Origin: Thiosocius sp942490985
GTDB lineage: Bacteria; Pseudomonadota; Gammaproteobacteria; Chromatiales; Chromatiaceae
Assembly: GCA_942490985.1 (NCBI GenBank)
Contig: CALNYW010000002.1
Coordinates: 1-64,000 of the forward strand
Length of the DNA stretch: 64,000 nucleotides
Direction of reading: 5' to 3'
A program made the position numbers and the translations under genes. Positions 17,343 to 28,130 of this stretch are shown one piece after another (within the stretch, counting starts at the first letter, position 1; every line of letters starts with the position of its first letter). The notes under the pieces are model-generated. The model ran no database searches. It saw only the letters and a list, made by a program, of their open reading frames with translations, and was not told the DNA's origin.

Positions 17343-19776
17343 ATGTCCCATTCCACCGAAGAGAACGCTGCCCTGGCGTCGATCTCCGCCTATGGCACGG
17401 CCCGCTCGACGATAAAGGGCGCCCCCCTGACCCCCGACGAGCTTGCCAAGACCGACGCCTACTGGCGCGCGAGTCTCTATCTCAGCATGGGCATGCTGTA
17501 TCTGAAGGAGAACCCCTTGCTGCGCGAGCCGCTGCAACCGGAGCACATCAAGGCACGGCTCCTGGGCCATTGGGGCTCCGACGCCGGACAATCCTTTACC
17601 TATATCCACTTCAATCGGTTAATCAATAAATACGACCTCAACGCGATCTTCATCTCCGGCCCGGGCCATGGTGCGCCGGCAGTCTTGTCCAACGACTATC
17701 TGGAGGGGACCTACTCCGAGATCTACCCGGACAAGAGCGAAGACGTGGCGGGAATGCAACGCTTCTTCCATCAGTTTTCCTTCCCCGGCGGTATCGGCAG
17801 CCACTCGACCCCGGAAACCCCCGGGAGCATCCATGAAGGCGGCGAGCTGGGTTACAGCATCTCGCACGCCTACGGCACGGTCTTCGACCACCCGGATTTG
17901 ATTGCGCTGACCATGGTGGGTGATGGCGAGTCCGAGACCGGTCCCTTGGCCACGAGCTGGCACAGCAACAAGTTTCTCAACCCGGTCAGGGACGGGGCCG
18001 TCCTTCCCGTCCTGCACCTCAATGGCTACAAGATCAACAACCCGACGGTCCTGGCGCGTATCAGTCACGAGGAGCTGGAGGCGCTGTTCGTCGGCTACGG
18101 CTACACCCCGTTGTTCGTCGAGGGCAGCGACCCGGACAGCATGCACCAGGCCATGGCCGCTACGCTGGAGCATTGCGTTGTCGAGATCCGCAAGATCCAG
18201 CAAGAGGCCCGCAGCACCGGAAAGGCGGTCGCGGCCGCGCTGGCCCATGATCATCCTCCGCAGCCCGAAGGGCTGGACGGCGCCGCGGGAGGTGGACGGG
18301 CATTATCTGGAGGGCTTCTGGCGCGCGCACCAGGTCCCGCTGGAGATCGCCAATAACCCGAATCACCTGAAGCTGCTCGAACAGTGGATGCGCGGTTACG
18401 AGCCCGAGAAGCTGTTCGACGAGTCGGGGCGCCTCATCCCGGAGCTGCGGGCACTGGCCCCCAAAGGCCACAGGCGAATGAGCGCCAACCCCATCGCGAA
18501 TGGCGGACTGGTGCGCAAGTCGTTGGACATGCCGGACTTCCGCAGCTGTGGCGTCGAGGTCGAGAAACCCGGCGTCACCCTGGCGGGCAACGTGCCGACG
18601 CTCGGCGTCTTTCTGCGCGAGGTCATGCGGCAGAACATGCACAACTTCCGGGTCTTCGGGCCGGACGAGACCCAGTCGAATCAACTGCAGGCCATCTACG
18701 ACGTCGCCAAGAAGGTCTGGCTCGGCGAGTACTTCCCGGAAGATGCCGATGGGGGCGAGCTCGCGCCCGACGGCCGCGTCATGGAGATGCTCAGCGAGCA
18801 CACCGTAGAAGGGTGGCTGGAGGGCTACCTGCTGAGCGGCCGGCATGGCTTGATCAACAGCTATGAGCCGTTCATCCACGTCATCGACTCGATGTTCAAT
18901 CAGCATGCCAAGTGGTTGGAAAAGTGCAGCGAGCTGCAATGGCGTGCCCCGATCTCGTCGCTCAATCTCCTGATCACCGCCCTGGTGTGGCGACAGGACC
19001 ACAACGGCTTCACGCATCAGGACCCGGGGTTCCTCGACGTGGTGGCGAACAAGAGCCCAAGCGTGGTCCGGATCTATCTGCCGCCGGACGCCAATTCTCT
19101 GCTGTCGGTCGCCGATCATTGCCTGCGCAGCGTGAACTACGTGAATGTCATCGTCGCGGACAAGAAGGAGCACCTGCAGTACCTGGACATGGAGACCGCA
19201 ATCAGGCATTGCGCGAAGGGGATCGGCATCTGGGACAAGGCGAGCAACGACCAGGGAGCCGAGCCCGACGTGGTCATGGCGAGCTGCGGCGACGTCCCCA
19301 CGATGGAGGCCCTGGCCGCCGTGGCCCTGCTGCGCCAGCACCTGCCGGAGATCAAGGTCCGATTCGTCAACGTGGTGGACCTGTTCAAGCTGGTTCCGAG
19401 CACGGAGCACCCGCACGGTCTGACGGACACCGAGTTCGAGGCCATCTTCACCCCCGACAAGCCCGTGGTCTTCAACTTCCACGGTTACCCCTGGCTGATC
19501 CATCGCTTGACCTACCGCCGGCCCGGCCAGCACCAGCTGCACGTGCGCGGCTACAAAGAGCACGGCAACATCAACACGCCGCTGGAGCTCGCCATTCTCA
19601 ATCAGACCGACCGGTTCAGCCTGGCGATCGATGCCATCGACCGCTCTCCCCGCTTCCGGGTCACGGGCGCCAGCGCTCGCGAGGCCCTGCTCAACGAGCA
19701 GCTCGCGTGCAAGGAGTACGCGTACCGCTACGGCGTCGATCGGCCTGACGCCGCGGATTGGCGGTGGCCGTTCTAG
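17343..19776 (+). pseudogene. xfp: Phosphoketolase, frameshifted once
   Basis: The two frames together give a complete ~810-residue phosphoketolase, the thiamine-diphosphate enzyme that splits xylulose-5-P or fructose-6-P into acetyl-P plus a sugar phosphate. Landmarks are GPGHGAPAVLSNDYLEGTYS, GDGESETGPLA (thiamine-binding), QDHNGFTHQDPGF and RGYKEHGNINTPLELA. The frame changes by +1 between about 18222 and 18245, where the expected RPRWPMIILRSPKGW is reached only in the second frame. The rest has no internal stop. Either the gene is recently dead or one base is a sequence error. The downstream glycogen phosphorylase begins 14 bp later. Confidence 0.85.
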
Positions 19777-19789
19777 GGGCAGCAGACCC

Positions 19790-22325
19790 ATGACATCGCC
19801 AATCGACCCGAAGGCGCAAACCGGTTCACCTGCGAGCGCGACCGACCTGAGCAGGCTCATCGAGCAATACAGTTGCGGACCGGTGCGCTTTACCGGGACG
19901 ACCGACGCGCTGTACGACCGTCATCTCATGTTCGATCACGTCGCCGGCGCCGCAGGCATCGGCGCACGCGAGCGCTTCGAGGCCGTCTCGCGGTCGGTGC
20001 GCGATGTCCTCTCGCAGCGATGGCTGCTCACCGAGGAGACCTATCGGCGCGCGAACCCGAAGCGGTCTACTACCTGTCGATGGAGTTCCTGATCGGCCGC
20101 TCGCTGGCCAACAACATCACCAACCTCGGCTGCTCGAGCCGGTCGCGAAGGACGTTGCCGAGGGACGAACCTGGACTGGCCCGAGCTGCTCGAGCAGGAG
20201 CCGGACGCCGGGCCTGGGCAACGGCGGGCTCGGGCGCCTGGCGGCCTGCTTCCTCGACTCGATGGCCACGATGGAGCTGCCGGCCATGGGCTACGGCCTG
20301 CGGTACGAGTACGGCATCTTCCGGCAGACCATCCAGGACGGCTGGCAGCACGAGCAGCCGGACAACTGGCTCCGCCGGCCTGACCCGTGGGAAGTCCCGC
20401 GCCCGAACGAGTCCGTGGAGATCAAGCTCAACTGCTCCTTCGAGGTCCGCGGAGGGACGCTGCGTGCGGTCGTCGGCCGGCCATCCAGCCTGATCGGCAT
20501 CCCGTTCGATCGGCCGGTGGTGGGCTACGGCGGCAAGACCATCAACACGCTCCGGCTCTGGGCCGCGGCGGCGCCGGACGACTACTTCGACTTTGGCGAG
20601 TTCAGCGGCGGCGATTTCGTCGGGGCGTCTGGCCGAGCGGCTCGCGGCCGAATCCCTGACGCGCGTGCTGTATCCCGACGACTCCACCAGCATGGGGCCA
20701 GGGCCTGCGGTTCGTGCAGGAGTACTTTCTCGTCGCCTGCTCGCTGGCGGATCTCGTGCGGCGCTTCCGGCGCACCAATTCCGACTGGAACCAGCTTCCC
20801 GGCCAAGGTCGCCATCCAGCTCAACGACACGCACCCGGCGATGGCGGTCGCCGAGCTGATGCGGATCCTGCTCGACGAGGCCCAGCTCGGCTGGGACCAG
20901 GCGTGGGACCTCACCCAGCGGACGCTGGCCTACACGAACCACACGCTGCTGCCCGAGGCGCTGGAGAAGTGGCCGGTGCGATGGTTCGAGGTGCTGCTGC
21001 CGCGGCAGCTGGAGATCATCTACGAGATCAACCGGCGGCTGCTCGACGAGGTCCGCGCCCGCTACCCCGGCGACGACGGCAAGGTCCAGCGCATGAGCCT
21101 GATCGAGGAGGGCGACGAGCAAGCAGGATGCGCATGGCCAACCTCGCCATCGTCGGCTCGCACAGCACCAACGGCGTGGCGGCGATCCACTCCGAGCTGC
21201 TGCGCACCGTGACAGTCAAGGACTTGGCCGCGGTGTTCCCCGACCGCTTCAACAACAAGACCAACGGCGTCACGCCGCGCCGCTGGCTGCTGATGGCGAA
21301 CCCGGATCTCGCCAAGACGATCACCGAGGCCATCGGCGACGGCTGGATCACCGACCTCGGCCAGCTGGGCAAGCTGAAGCCGCTGGCCGACGACGCCGGA
21401 CTTCAGCGCGACGCGTTTCGCCAAGGCCAAGCGCGAGGCCAAGTCGCGGTTCGCGACTGGCTCAAGCGCACACACCGGCCAGACGGTCGATCCGGACAGC
21501 ATCTTCGATTGCCAGATCAAGCGCATCCACGAGTACAAGCGGCAACTGCTCAACCTGCTGCACGTCGTCGTGCTCTACAACCGGCTGCGGGAGAATCCGG
21601 GCCTCGATATGACGCCGCGGACGTTCTTCTTCGCCGGCAAGGCGGCGCCGGCCTACCAGCTGGCCAAAGTCATCATCAAGTTCATCAACAACGTCGCGGG
21701 CACCATTGACGGCGACCCCGCGATGCGCGGCCGGCTCAAGGTCGTGTTTGTGCCGGACTACCGTGTCTCAATCGCCGAGCGGCTGATCCCCGCCAGCGAC
21801 GTCTCCAACCAGATCTCGACGGCCGGCTACGAGGCCAGCGGCACGAGCAACATGAAGTTCATGATGAACGGCGCGCTGACCATCGGCACGCGCGACGGCG
21901 CCACCATCGAGATGGCCGAGGAGGCCGGCGAGGAGAACTTCTTCCTGTTCGGCCTGACCGCGGAGCAGGTGGCCGGCAGCCGCGGCTGGTACAACCCGCA
22001 GTGGCACTACGACAACGAGCCGGAGACTCCGCGCGGCGCTGGACCTGATCTTCTCCGACCACTTCAGCCGCTACGAGCCGGGCGTCTTCGCGCCGATTGC
22101 GCGACACGCTGCTGACGCGCGGCGACTACTACATGCACCTGGCGGACCTGACGGTCCTACCTCGAGGCCGACCAGCGGCTGCGCGAATTATATGCAGACT
22201 CGGATAACTGGGCGCGCAAGGCGATCTTGAATGTGGCTGGCTCGGGCAAGTTCTCCAGCGACCGCACCATCGCCGAATACGCCGAAGGCATTTGGGGCGT
22301 GGCGCCATGCCCTGTCTCCGAGTGA
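19790..22325 (+). pseudogene. Glycogen/maltodextrin phosphorylase, many frameshifts
   Basis: Phosphorylase landmarks appear in order but in changing frames: YYLSMEFLIGRSLANN (20.07 kb), GLGNGGLGRLAACFLDSMAT (20.2 kb), GYGLRYEYGIF, QLNDTHPAMAVAELMRILLD (20.8 kb), NNKTNGVTPRRWL (21.25 kb), FAGKAAPAYQLAK (21.65 kb) and EASGTSNMKFMMNGALTIGT (21.85 kb, pyridoxal-phosphate site region). At least eight single-base indels are needed: missing bases near 20065, 20120 and 20166, an extra C near 20213 (GGGCCTGG for GGGCTGG), and others up to 22.16 kb. The product would release glucose-1-P from glycogen for the phosphoglucomutase next door. As written it encodes no full-length enzyme. Confidence 0.85.
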
Positions 22326-22382
22326 ATGCCTGAACCAGCGTCGAATGCCTGAACCAGCATCTGCGTTTGTAGGTACCCAGAG

Positions 22383-24000
22383 ATGGCCATTTCGCCCTAT
22401 GCCGGCAAGCCGGCCCCAAAAGCGCTGCTGGTCGATCTGCAGCGACTGGAGCGCGCGTACTACGAGCACCGCCCCGATCCGGCGGATCCCGACCAGTCGG
22501 TGAGCTTCGGTACCAGCGGGCATCGCGGCTCACCGCTGCGAGGCTCATTCACCGAGGCCCATATCCTGGCCATCACCCAGGCCATCTGTGACTACCGCCG
22601 TGCCCAGGGCACCGACGGCCCGCTCTACATGGGTAAGGACACGCACGCGTTGTCGGGGCCGGCCCAGCGTACCGCGCTCGAGGTGCTGGCAGCCAACGCC
22701 GTGCCGACCATCATCCAGCAGGACGACGGTGTCACCCCGACGCCGGTGATCTCGCGGGCGATCCTCGTCTACAACCGCGGTCGCGCAGCGACCATCTCGC
22801 CGACGGCATCGTCATCACGCCCTCGCACAACCCGCCGGAGGACGGCGGCTTCAAGTACAACCCGCCCAACGGCGGCCCGGCCGACACCGATGTGACCCGT
22901 TGGATCCAGGACCGGGCCAACGAGCTGCTGCGAGACGGGAATGCGCGGCGTCAAGCGGTCCCGTTCGCGAGCCGCCATCAAGGCCGACCACGACGCACCA
23001 GGAAGACTTCGTCGTCCCCTATGTCGAGGATCTGCGGAACGTCGTCGACATGGACGCCATCCGCGGGGCCGGCCTCAAGCTGGGCGTGGACCCGCTGGGC
23101 GGCGCAGCGCGAGCCCTATTGGGAGCCGATCAACGCCATCTACGGCCTGGACATCACCGTCGTGAACCCGGTCATCGACCCGACCTTCTCGTTCATGACG
23201 GTCGATCACGACGGCAAGATCCGCATGGACCCCTCCAGCCCCTATGCCATGGCTCGGCTCATTGACCTCAAAGACAAGTACCGCGTCGCCTTCGCGAACG
23301 ATCCGGACTCGGATCGACACGGCATCGTCGTCCCGTCCGCCGGACTGATGAACCCCAATCACAACCTGGCGGTCGCCATCCGCTACCTCCTGACCTACCG
23401 GCAGTGGCCCGCGTCGGTGGCGGTCGGCAAGACCCTGGTCAGCAGCAGCATGATCGACCGCGTGGTCGAGAAGCTCGGCCGCACGCTGTGCGAGGTCCCG
23501 GTGGGCTTCAAGTGGTTCGTGCCGGGACTCTTCGACGGCTCGCTGTGCTTCGGCGGGGAGGAGAGTGCGGGGGCGAGCTTCCTGCGCTTCGACGGGACCG
23601 TTTGGAGCACGGACAAAGATGGGCCGATCATGGACCTGCTGGCGGCCGAGATCACCGCGCGCACCAGGACGGGACCCGGGCGAGCACTACCAGGAGCTGG
23701 AGGCCGAGTTCGGCACCGCCGTACTACACGCGCATCGACGCGCCCGCGACGCCGGAGCAGAAGGCCGGGCTGGCGAAGCTGTCACCGGAAGCGGTTGCAA
23801 GGCGCCCCAGCTCGCCGGCGAGCCGATCCGGCGCCAAGCTGACCTCGGCGCCGGGCAACGAGGCGCCGATCGGCGGCCTGAAGGTCGTGACCGACAGCGG
23901 CTGGTTCGCGGCCCGGCCCTCCGGCACCGAGAACATCTACAAGATCTACGCGGAGAGCTTCGGCGCACCTGGACCTGATCCGCCGGCCAGTGAAAAACGG
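22383..24000 (+). pseudogene. pgm: Phosphoglucomutase, multiple frameshifts
   Basis: The pieces give a ~545-residue alpha-D-glucose-phosphate-specific mutase. They are SVSFGTSGHRGSPLRGSF, MGKDTHALSGPAQRTALEVL, the phosphoserine loop GIVITPSHNPPEDGGFKYN (in another frame after about 22790), the metal-binding DPDSDRHGIV, the sugar-binding GGEESAGASFLR, and the terminal ARPSGTENIYKIYAESF. Frames switch at about 22790, 22950, 23100, 23680, 23730, 23810 and 23960. It would interconvert glucose-1-P and glucose-6-P between glycogen phosphorylase and the phosphoketolase/aldolase reactions. The end is approximate because the last frame runs into unrelated sequence. Confidence 0.85.
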
Positions 24001-24114
24001 CAAAGGCGATACCGGTACCGACCGCGACGGGGGAGACGCGGGAGCGGAACGGGGGTGGGCAACGCCCGGGGCGGGCGGGCGGCACGGACGACCCTTTTCC
24101 TTACTCAATGCGAG

Positions 24115-24760
24115 ATGACCCAGATGAGCAACTTCGAGCAGCAGCTTAAGAAGATGGAGACCCATCCCGGCTTCATTGCGGCCTTGGATCAGAGCGAGGC
24201 AGCACGCAGGCCACTGGCTCAATACGGTATCAAGGAGGATGCCTGGTCCAGCGACGACGAGATGTTTGCGATCGTGCATCAGATGCGCACGCGCATCGTG
24301 ACCAGCCCGAGCTTCACGGGTGAGCGGATCCTGGCCGCAATCCTGTTCGAGAACACCATGGACAGGGAGATCGAGGGTCAACCCAGCGGCGACTATTTGT
24401 GGAACGTGAAGGGGGTCGTGCCCATTCTGAAGGTGGACAAGGGTCTCGCGGATGAGCACGACGGCGTGCAGCGGATGAAGCCGATGCCCGCATTGCCTGC
24501 GCTGCTCGACAAGGCCAAAGGGAAAGGGATCTTCGGCACCAAGATGCGCTCGGTCGTCAAGCAGGCCAATGCCGCGGGCATCGATGGCGTCGTCGCCCAG
24601 CAGTTCGACCTCGCTCGGCAGATCCTCGCCAAGGGACTCGTCCCGATCGTCGAGCCCGAAGTCGATATTCACTGCCCGGAAAAGGCCAAGGCCGAAGGGG
24701 TGCTCAAGATCGCCATCATGCAGAAGACTCGACGCGCTGCCATCGGGTCAGCGCGTCATG
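24115..24760 (+). pseudogene. Class I fructose-bisphosphate aldolase, frameshifted and truncated
   Basis: The reading starts MTQMSNFEQQLKKMETHPGF and follows the ~296-residue bacterial class I aldolase through IVEPEVDIHCPEKAK. There are three lesions. First, the substrate-binding stretch after ALDQS, normally GGSTPKALAQYG, is scrambled by compensating deletions to EAARRPLAQYG. Second, an extra A near 24727 shifts the frame at QKLDALPSGQRVM. Third, similarity ends at 24760, so the last ~80 residues, including the distal active-site part, are gone. The break coincides with the end of the Rep gene of the integrative element, which marks a recombination junction. Confidence 0.85.
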
Positions 24761-25945
24761 CAGGGGTGGTGTTTGGCCATCCGTCGTTGGCGGATGCTCC
24801 GCCGGTCCTCGGCATCTCCAGCGGTGGCCCCACCGGCTGGAAGGTGCCGGTCTTGATCCGGCTGCACAGCGTGATGGCATAGGCCACCGGGTTACGTAAG
24901 GGGTTTTCCCTGTCGATCACCTTGTGCGCCAGTGCATCGAGTACGTCCTGGTGATGCTCACCGCGACGCTGACGCTCAGGGTGTGGTGGAGCAGGCGGCG
25001 CATGTTGTCGTCAAACTCGCTTGGCCAGTTCAGTGCCCTACGTTCGTTGTCGGCAGCCTTGCGCGCGCTCGCGGAATCCGTCGTTGTAGTAGTAGTTTTT
25101 TTATTTTTATTACTACTACTACGTACCGCACCGGGTCCAAGATTTGGACTGTGAGAAAAATCAATGACTTGGTCACCGGGTTCAAAATTTGGACCCGGTA
25201 GATGCCCGGGTCCAAATTCTGTACCTGGCGATTCACCGGGTCCAAGATCCGGACCTGGTTCGTCACCGGGTCCAAAATCTGTACCCGGTGGGGCCTCGTC
25301 CAGTGGCACCCGCCAGGCGGTTCCCCAGCCGGACTCGATCGCCTTCACCGTGGTGAGGCGCATTTCCACCGGGTCGATGGGTGCCAGGGGGTCTTCGCCG
25401 GCGATGATGCTGTCGCGAATGCCCAGGATGTTGGCGCGTGCCGCCCGCTGGACGCGTCGGTCCTGGTGGCTCTGGGCCCGCTCGATCAATCCGACGTAGT
25501 GTTCGTCGTACTCCATGGCGGCGTGCCATTGGACGGGTTCGCCGTGCATCGCATAGATGTGCCCCAGAAACCGGCCTGTGTCGGGATCGCGCACCGGGCG
25601 CACCGCACTGATCCAGCGGCAGACCCGGAGCAGGAGCCGATCCCGGATAACGGTTCCCCTGGCTTGGTGTAGCGCCCGCGCGCTCTCCTGAATACTCGGC
25701 ATCCCGATCGCCCCCTGCGGCTGTCTGCGTGCCTCCTGGGCCAGATAGAGCCACTGGATCTTGGCGCTGTCGGTCAGGAACGGATCGCGCACCAGCACGG
25801 TGGGATAGGCGTCATGCCATTGACCCAGAAACAGCAGGCCATCGCCGGTCTCCGCATCGGTAATCGGTTTTCCCGCCGAGCGCTCGCGTCGCAGGTGGTC
25901 AATGGCCCGATCGATAGAACGACTGATTTCGGCCGGTAGCGACAT
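24756..25945 (-). pseudogene. STY4528-like replication protein of a PFGI-1/SPI-7-type element, frameshifted
   Basis: The main frame (25945 to about 24985) opens MSLPAEISRSIDRAIDHLRR and shows the pattern of the integrative-element STY4528 replication proteins. The N-terminal part (LLFLGQWHDAYPTVLVRDPF) is followed by a Pro/Gly repeat linker, a Ser/Asn/Lys/Thr tract, and the NWPSEFDDNMRRLL C-terminal domain. Near 24985 the frame shifts; the other frame continues naturally as HHQDVLDALAHKVIDREN and RNPVAYAITLCSRIKTGTFQ to a stop at 24756-24758. The start lies 2 bp after the DUF2857 stop, in one operon with ParB and ParA. The exact biochemical role of the family is not established. Confidence 0.75.
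25085..25292. repeat. Degenerate tandem repeats and a strong hairpin inside the Rep gene
   Basis: Five ~33-bp imperfect repeats (core CACCGGGTCCAAAATCTG) run from about 25128 to 25292. On the coding strand they encode GPG-PGP-FGPG units. Immediately before them, GTAGTAGTAG and CTACTACTAC flank an A/T-rich loop (about 25086-25124), encoding Ser/Asn/Lys/Thr runs. The hairpin with its poly-T stretch resembles a terminator although it lies inside the gene. Confidence 0.7.
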
Positions 25946-25947
25946 CG

Positions 25948-26526
25948 TCAGGCCCCCCGGTGGCAATCCGTCTTGCCGGACGGGCTGCAGGACGGGGATT
26001 GCCAGCGCTTGTGTTCGCGCCAGATCGTGCGCAGTCCGACCCCGGATTCGTCAGCGATCGCCAACCAGTCAGCGGGCGTGAGCACCTGTTTGTAGCGGTT
26101 GAGGATTTCCGACAGCGCCCAGGCCGCATCGGGATCCAGCTCCAGGGGTCGGCCGACGCCAGAGGGCACGCCATGGTGGCGCCACAGCCGGGTGTATTCC
26201 TTGTCACCGATGCCGTAGATGGCTCGCATCATGTCGGCCGGGGCATCGCGCTTGATCAAGTCGATGCGTGTCTGCAGCTCGGTGGTTTCGCGCTTGACCT
26301 GCGCCAGTGCCGCCCAGAAAAGGGATTGGTTCAGCTCAATCTTGAGGATGTGTCCGCTCAGGCGCCGCTCGAGTGCGGCTAAATCCGCCAACGTCAGATT
26401 GTTCAGCGCCTCGCATTCTTTGCAGCCGAATCCCATCTCCCGCAACGTATGCCAATTGCCGTCGAGCACGCATTGCAGGGCGTAGCGGATCGCGGCATGG
26501 GTGATTTCGTATTCAGGTCTTGCCAT
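25948..26526 (-). CDS. DUF2857 protein of integrative-element replication module
   Basis: 192 residues, intact. It begins MARPEYEITHAAIRYALQCV and contains GFGCKECEALNNLTLADLAA, the characteristic opening of DUF2857 proteins, which sit between parB and the STY4528-type gene in SPI-7/PFGI-1-family elements. The C-terminal half has an HTH-like segment (WLAIADESGVGLRTIWREHK). It lies 12 bp after the ParB stop and 2 bp before the Rep start. It is the only undamaged member of this operon. The role is presumed to be regulation or replication of the element; no biochemical function is known to me. Confidence 0.8.
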   Translation of the reverse strand: MARPEYEITHAAIRYALQCVLDGNWHTLREMGFGCKECEALNNLTLADLAALERRLSGHILKIELNQSLFWAALAQVKRETTELQTRIDLIKRDAPADMMRAIYGIGDKEYTRLWRHHGVPSGVGRPLELDPDAAWALSEILNRYKQVLTPADWLAIADESGVGLRTIWREHKRWQSPSCSPSGKTDCHRGA

Positions 26527-26538
26527 GGTGGGTACTCC

Positions 26539-28130
26539 TTATGCCCAGGGTTGGCCGTCAGTGGCCCCATAGATCCGTCTCGTCGTCGAAACCAGTGCAG
26601 TCCAGGTGTCGAAAAATTCTGCGCTGACGCGGTGAAGCCCATACGCGGCGTAATTGCTCGGCGGCATGTACGGCACCGCAAGTAAGGCCTCGGCACGCCG
26701 CTCTTTGGCCATGCGTGACTGCCAATGCTCGATATGGGTGGCTTTGGCCATCGCCTCTCCCACGGGCGTGTCGTCCCATTCCGCCGGCATGGCGTTGACG
26801 GCCAGGCCGTGCGAAGCGAATTGCTCGGAGACCGTGACCAGCAACCACCAGGCGCACAGCAGGGCAGGGCGTTGCGTGATCGGGATGGATTCGCGCACCT
26901 CGGCCGGTACGGGGCCAACCAGAAAGCCCAGGCCGCTCGCGATCGGGGTGATCATCCCGTCGCAGCCGAGCATCTGCGCGGCGACATCGGCAAGTTGAAA
27001 TGCCTCGTCGCGCAGGACATGGACCGGATCGAGAATGGTGGTGGGTTGATGCGGCGGGTTCCGTCCTTGGGACTGTTGGCCGAGGGTCTGGATCGCGGCG
27101 CGGATCGCTCCTGTCGTACGGCGTTGCCACCGGCGCGTCGGTTGGTTCCTGTTGGGGTTGGGATGCTGGGGCGTCGGCGATGCTGGGCCGCATGGTTCCT
27201 CCGAGCGCCGTCATCGGTTTGCGATTCGCTGTTGACGCTCACGACGAGGTCATCGAGGTCACGGCCGTCGATTGCCGCGCCATAGATCATGGCGGCATGC
27301 TGCACGTCGCAGTCCGCACTGACCGACAGCTCATTCACGGCATCGCGGTGCAGGAGATCCAGATCGATCACGTCATCGTCATGACGGCCGAGCAAGTCGA
27401 TGAAGAGTGATTCGCCGGCATCATTGTCCGGGATCTTGAGGGAGGACCAAGCCGTCACAAACGCCTTGTGGAGTTTACGGATGCGATCGACCTGATTCCT
27501 GCTCATGCCGGCCCCTAGCGCTGTAGGGATGGCGCCTTCCAACGACTGAACGGCATAGCCGATAGATATCAGTACCGGGTGACTGACGCTGTAGCCTTGC
27601 TCGCCCAGAAACGCCGAGAACTCGCGCAAGCTGAACGATTGCCCGCTTTCTGTCTCAGTGAGGGCCTTGAGCTGTGTCAGGCCACGCGCCCGGTCGATGA
27701 ATGAGAGGTCGCCACGGACATCGTTCTCCTTTAGGTGGGCAACCAATGTCTTGGTGTCACCCTGCCAAGGCCGATACAGGCAATGAATAAGGCGGTAGCG
27801 CTCCTCGCCGGTTTCTTTCCACAAGGCTTTAACGGCCTGCAGGCGCGTGTTGCCGCCGGCCGCAATCATGTAACGCGGTGCATCCGGTCGGCGCGTGATG
27901 GTCAGGGTCTGATCCATGCCTGAGGCGCGGATCGAGGCCTTGATCTCCTCGTACTTGTCATTGGCCAGCTGGCGGGGGTTGTGGTCGTAGACGTCGATCT
28001 CATCGACGGCCACGACCATCGGTGTTGGCTGGATGGGATCGGTCGATGGCATGACCTCGCGTGACCGCCCGAAGTGGGGTTGCGCGATCAGATCGGCCAG
28101 TTGATCGGCGGTAGGGCGTTGTTTACTCAT
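26539..28130 (-). pseudogene. parB: ParB-family partition protein of integrative element, frameshifted near C-terminus
   Basis: The N-terminal 300 residues are intact PFGI-1-type ParB: VVAVDEIDVYDHNPRQLAND, then the ParB-box-like YMIAAGGNTRLQAVKALWKE and the helix-turn-helix region SLREFSAFLGEQGYSVSHPV. After NSESQTDDGARR at about 27220 the frame breaks. Two shifts, near 27210 and between 27100 and 27140, restore a natural tail that includes LDPVHVLRDEAFQLADVAAQ and FLVGPVPAEVRESIPITQRP, ending at 26539. The combined length is ~530 residues. The ATG overlaps the ParA stop by four bases (ATGA), so the two are coupled. DNA-binding and partition function belong to the family; this copy would be truncated. 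Confidence 0.8.

Noticed and set aside
25085..25125. The (GTA)n/(TAC)n hairpin as a true terminator of a separate gene
   Set aside because: It lies inside the continuous Rep reading frame and encodes the low-complexity Ser/Asn/Lys/Thr tract, so no separate gene ends there.
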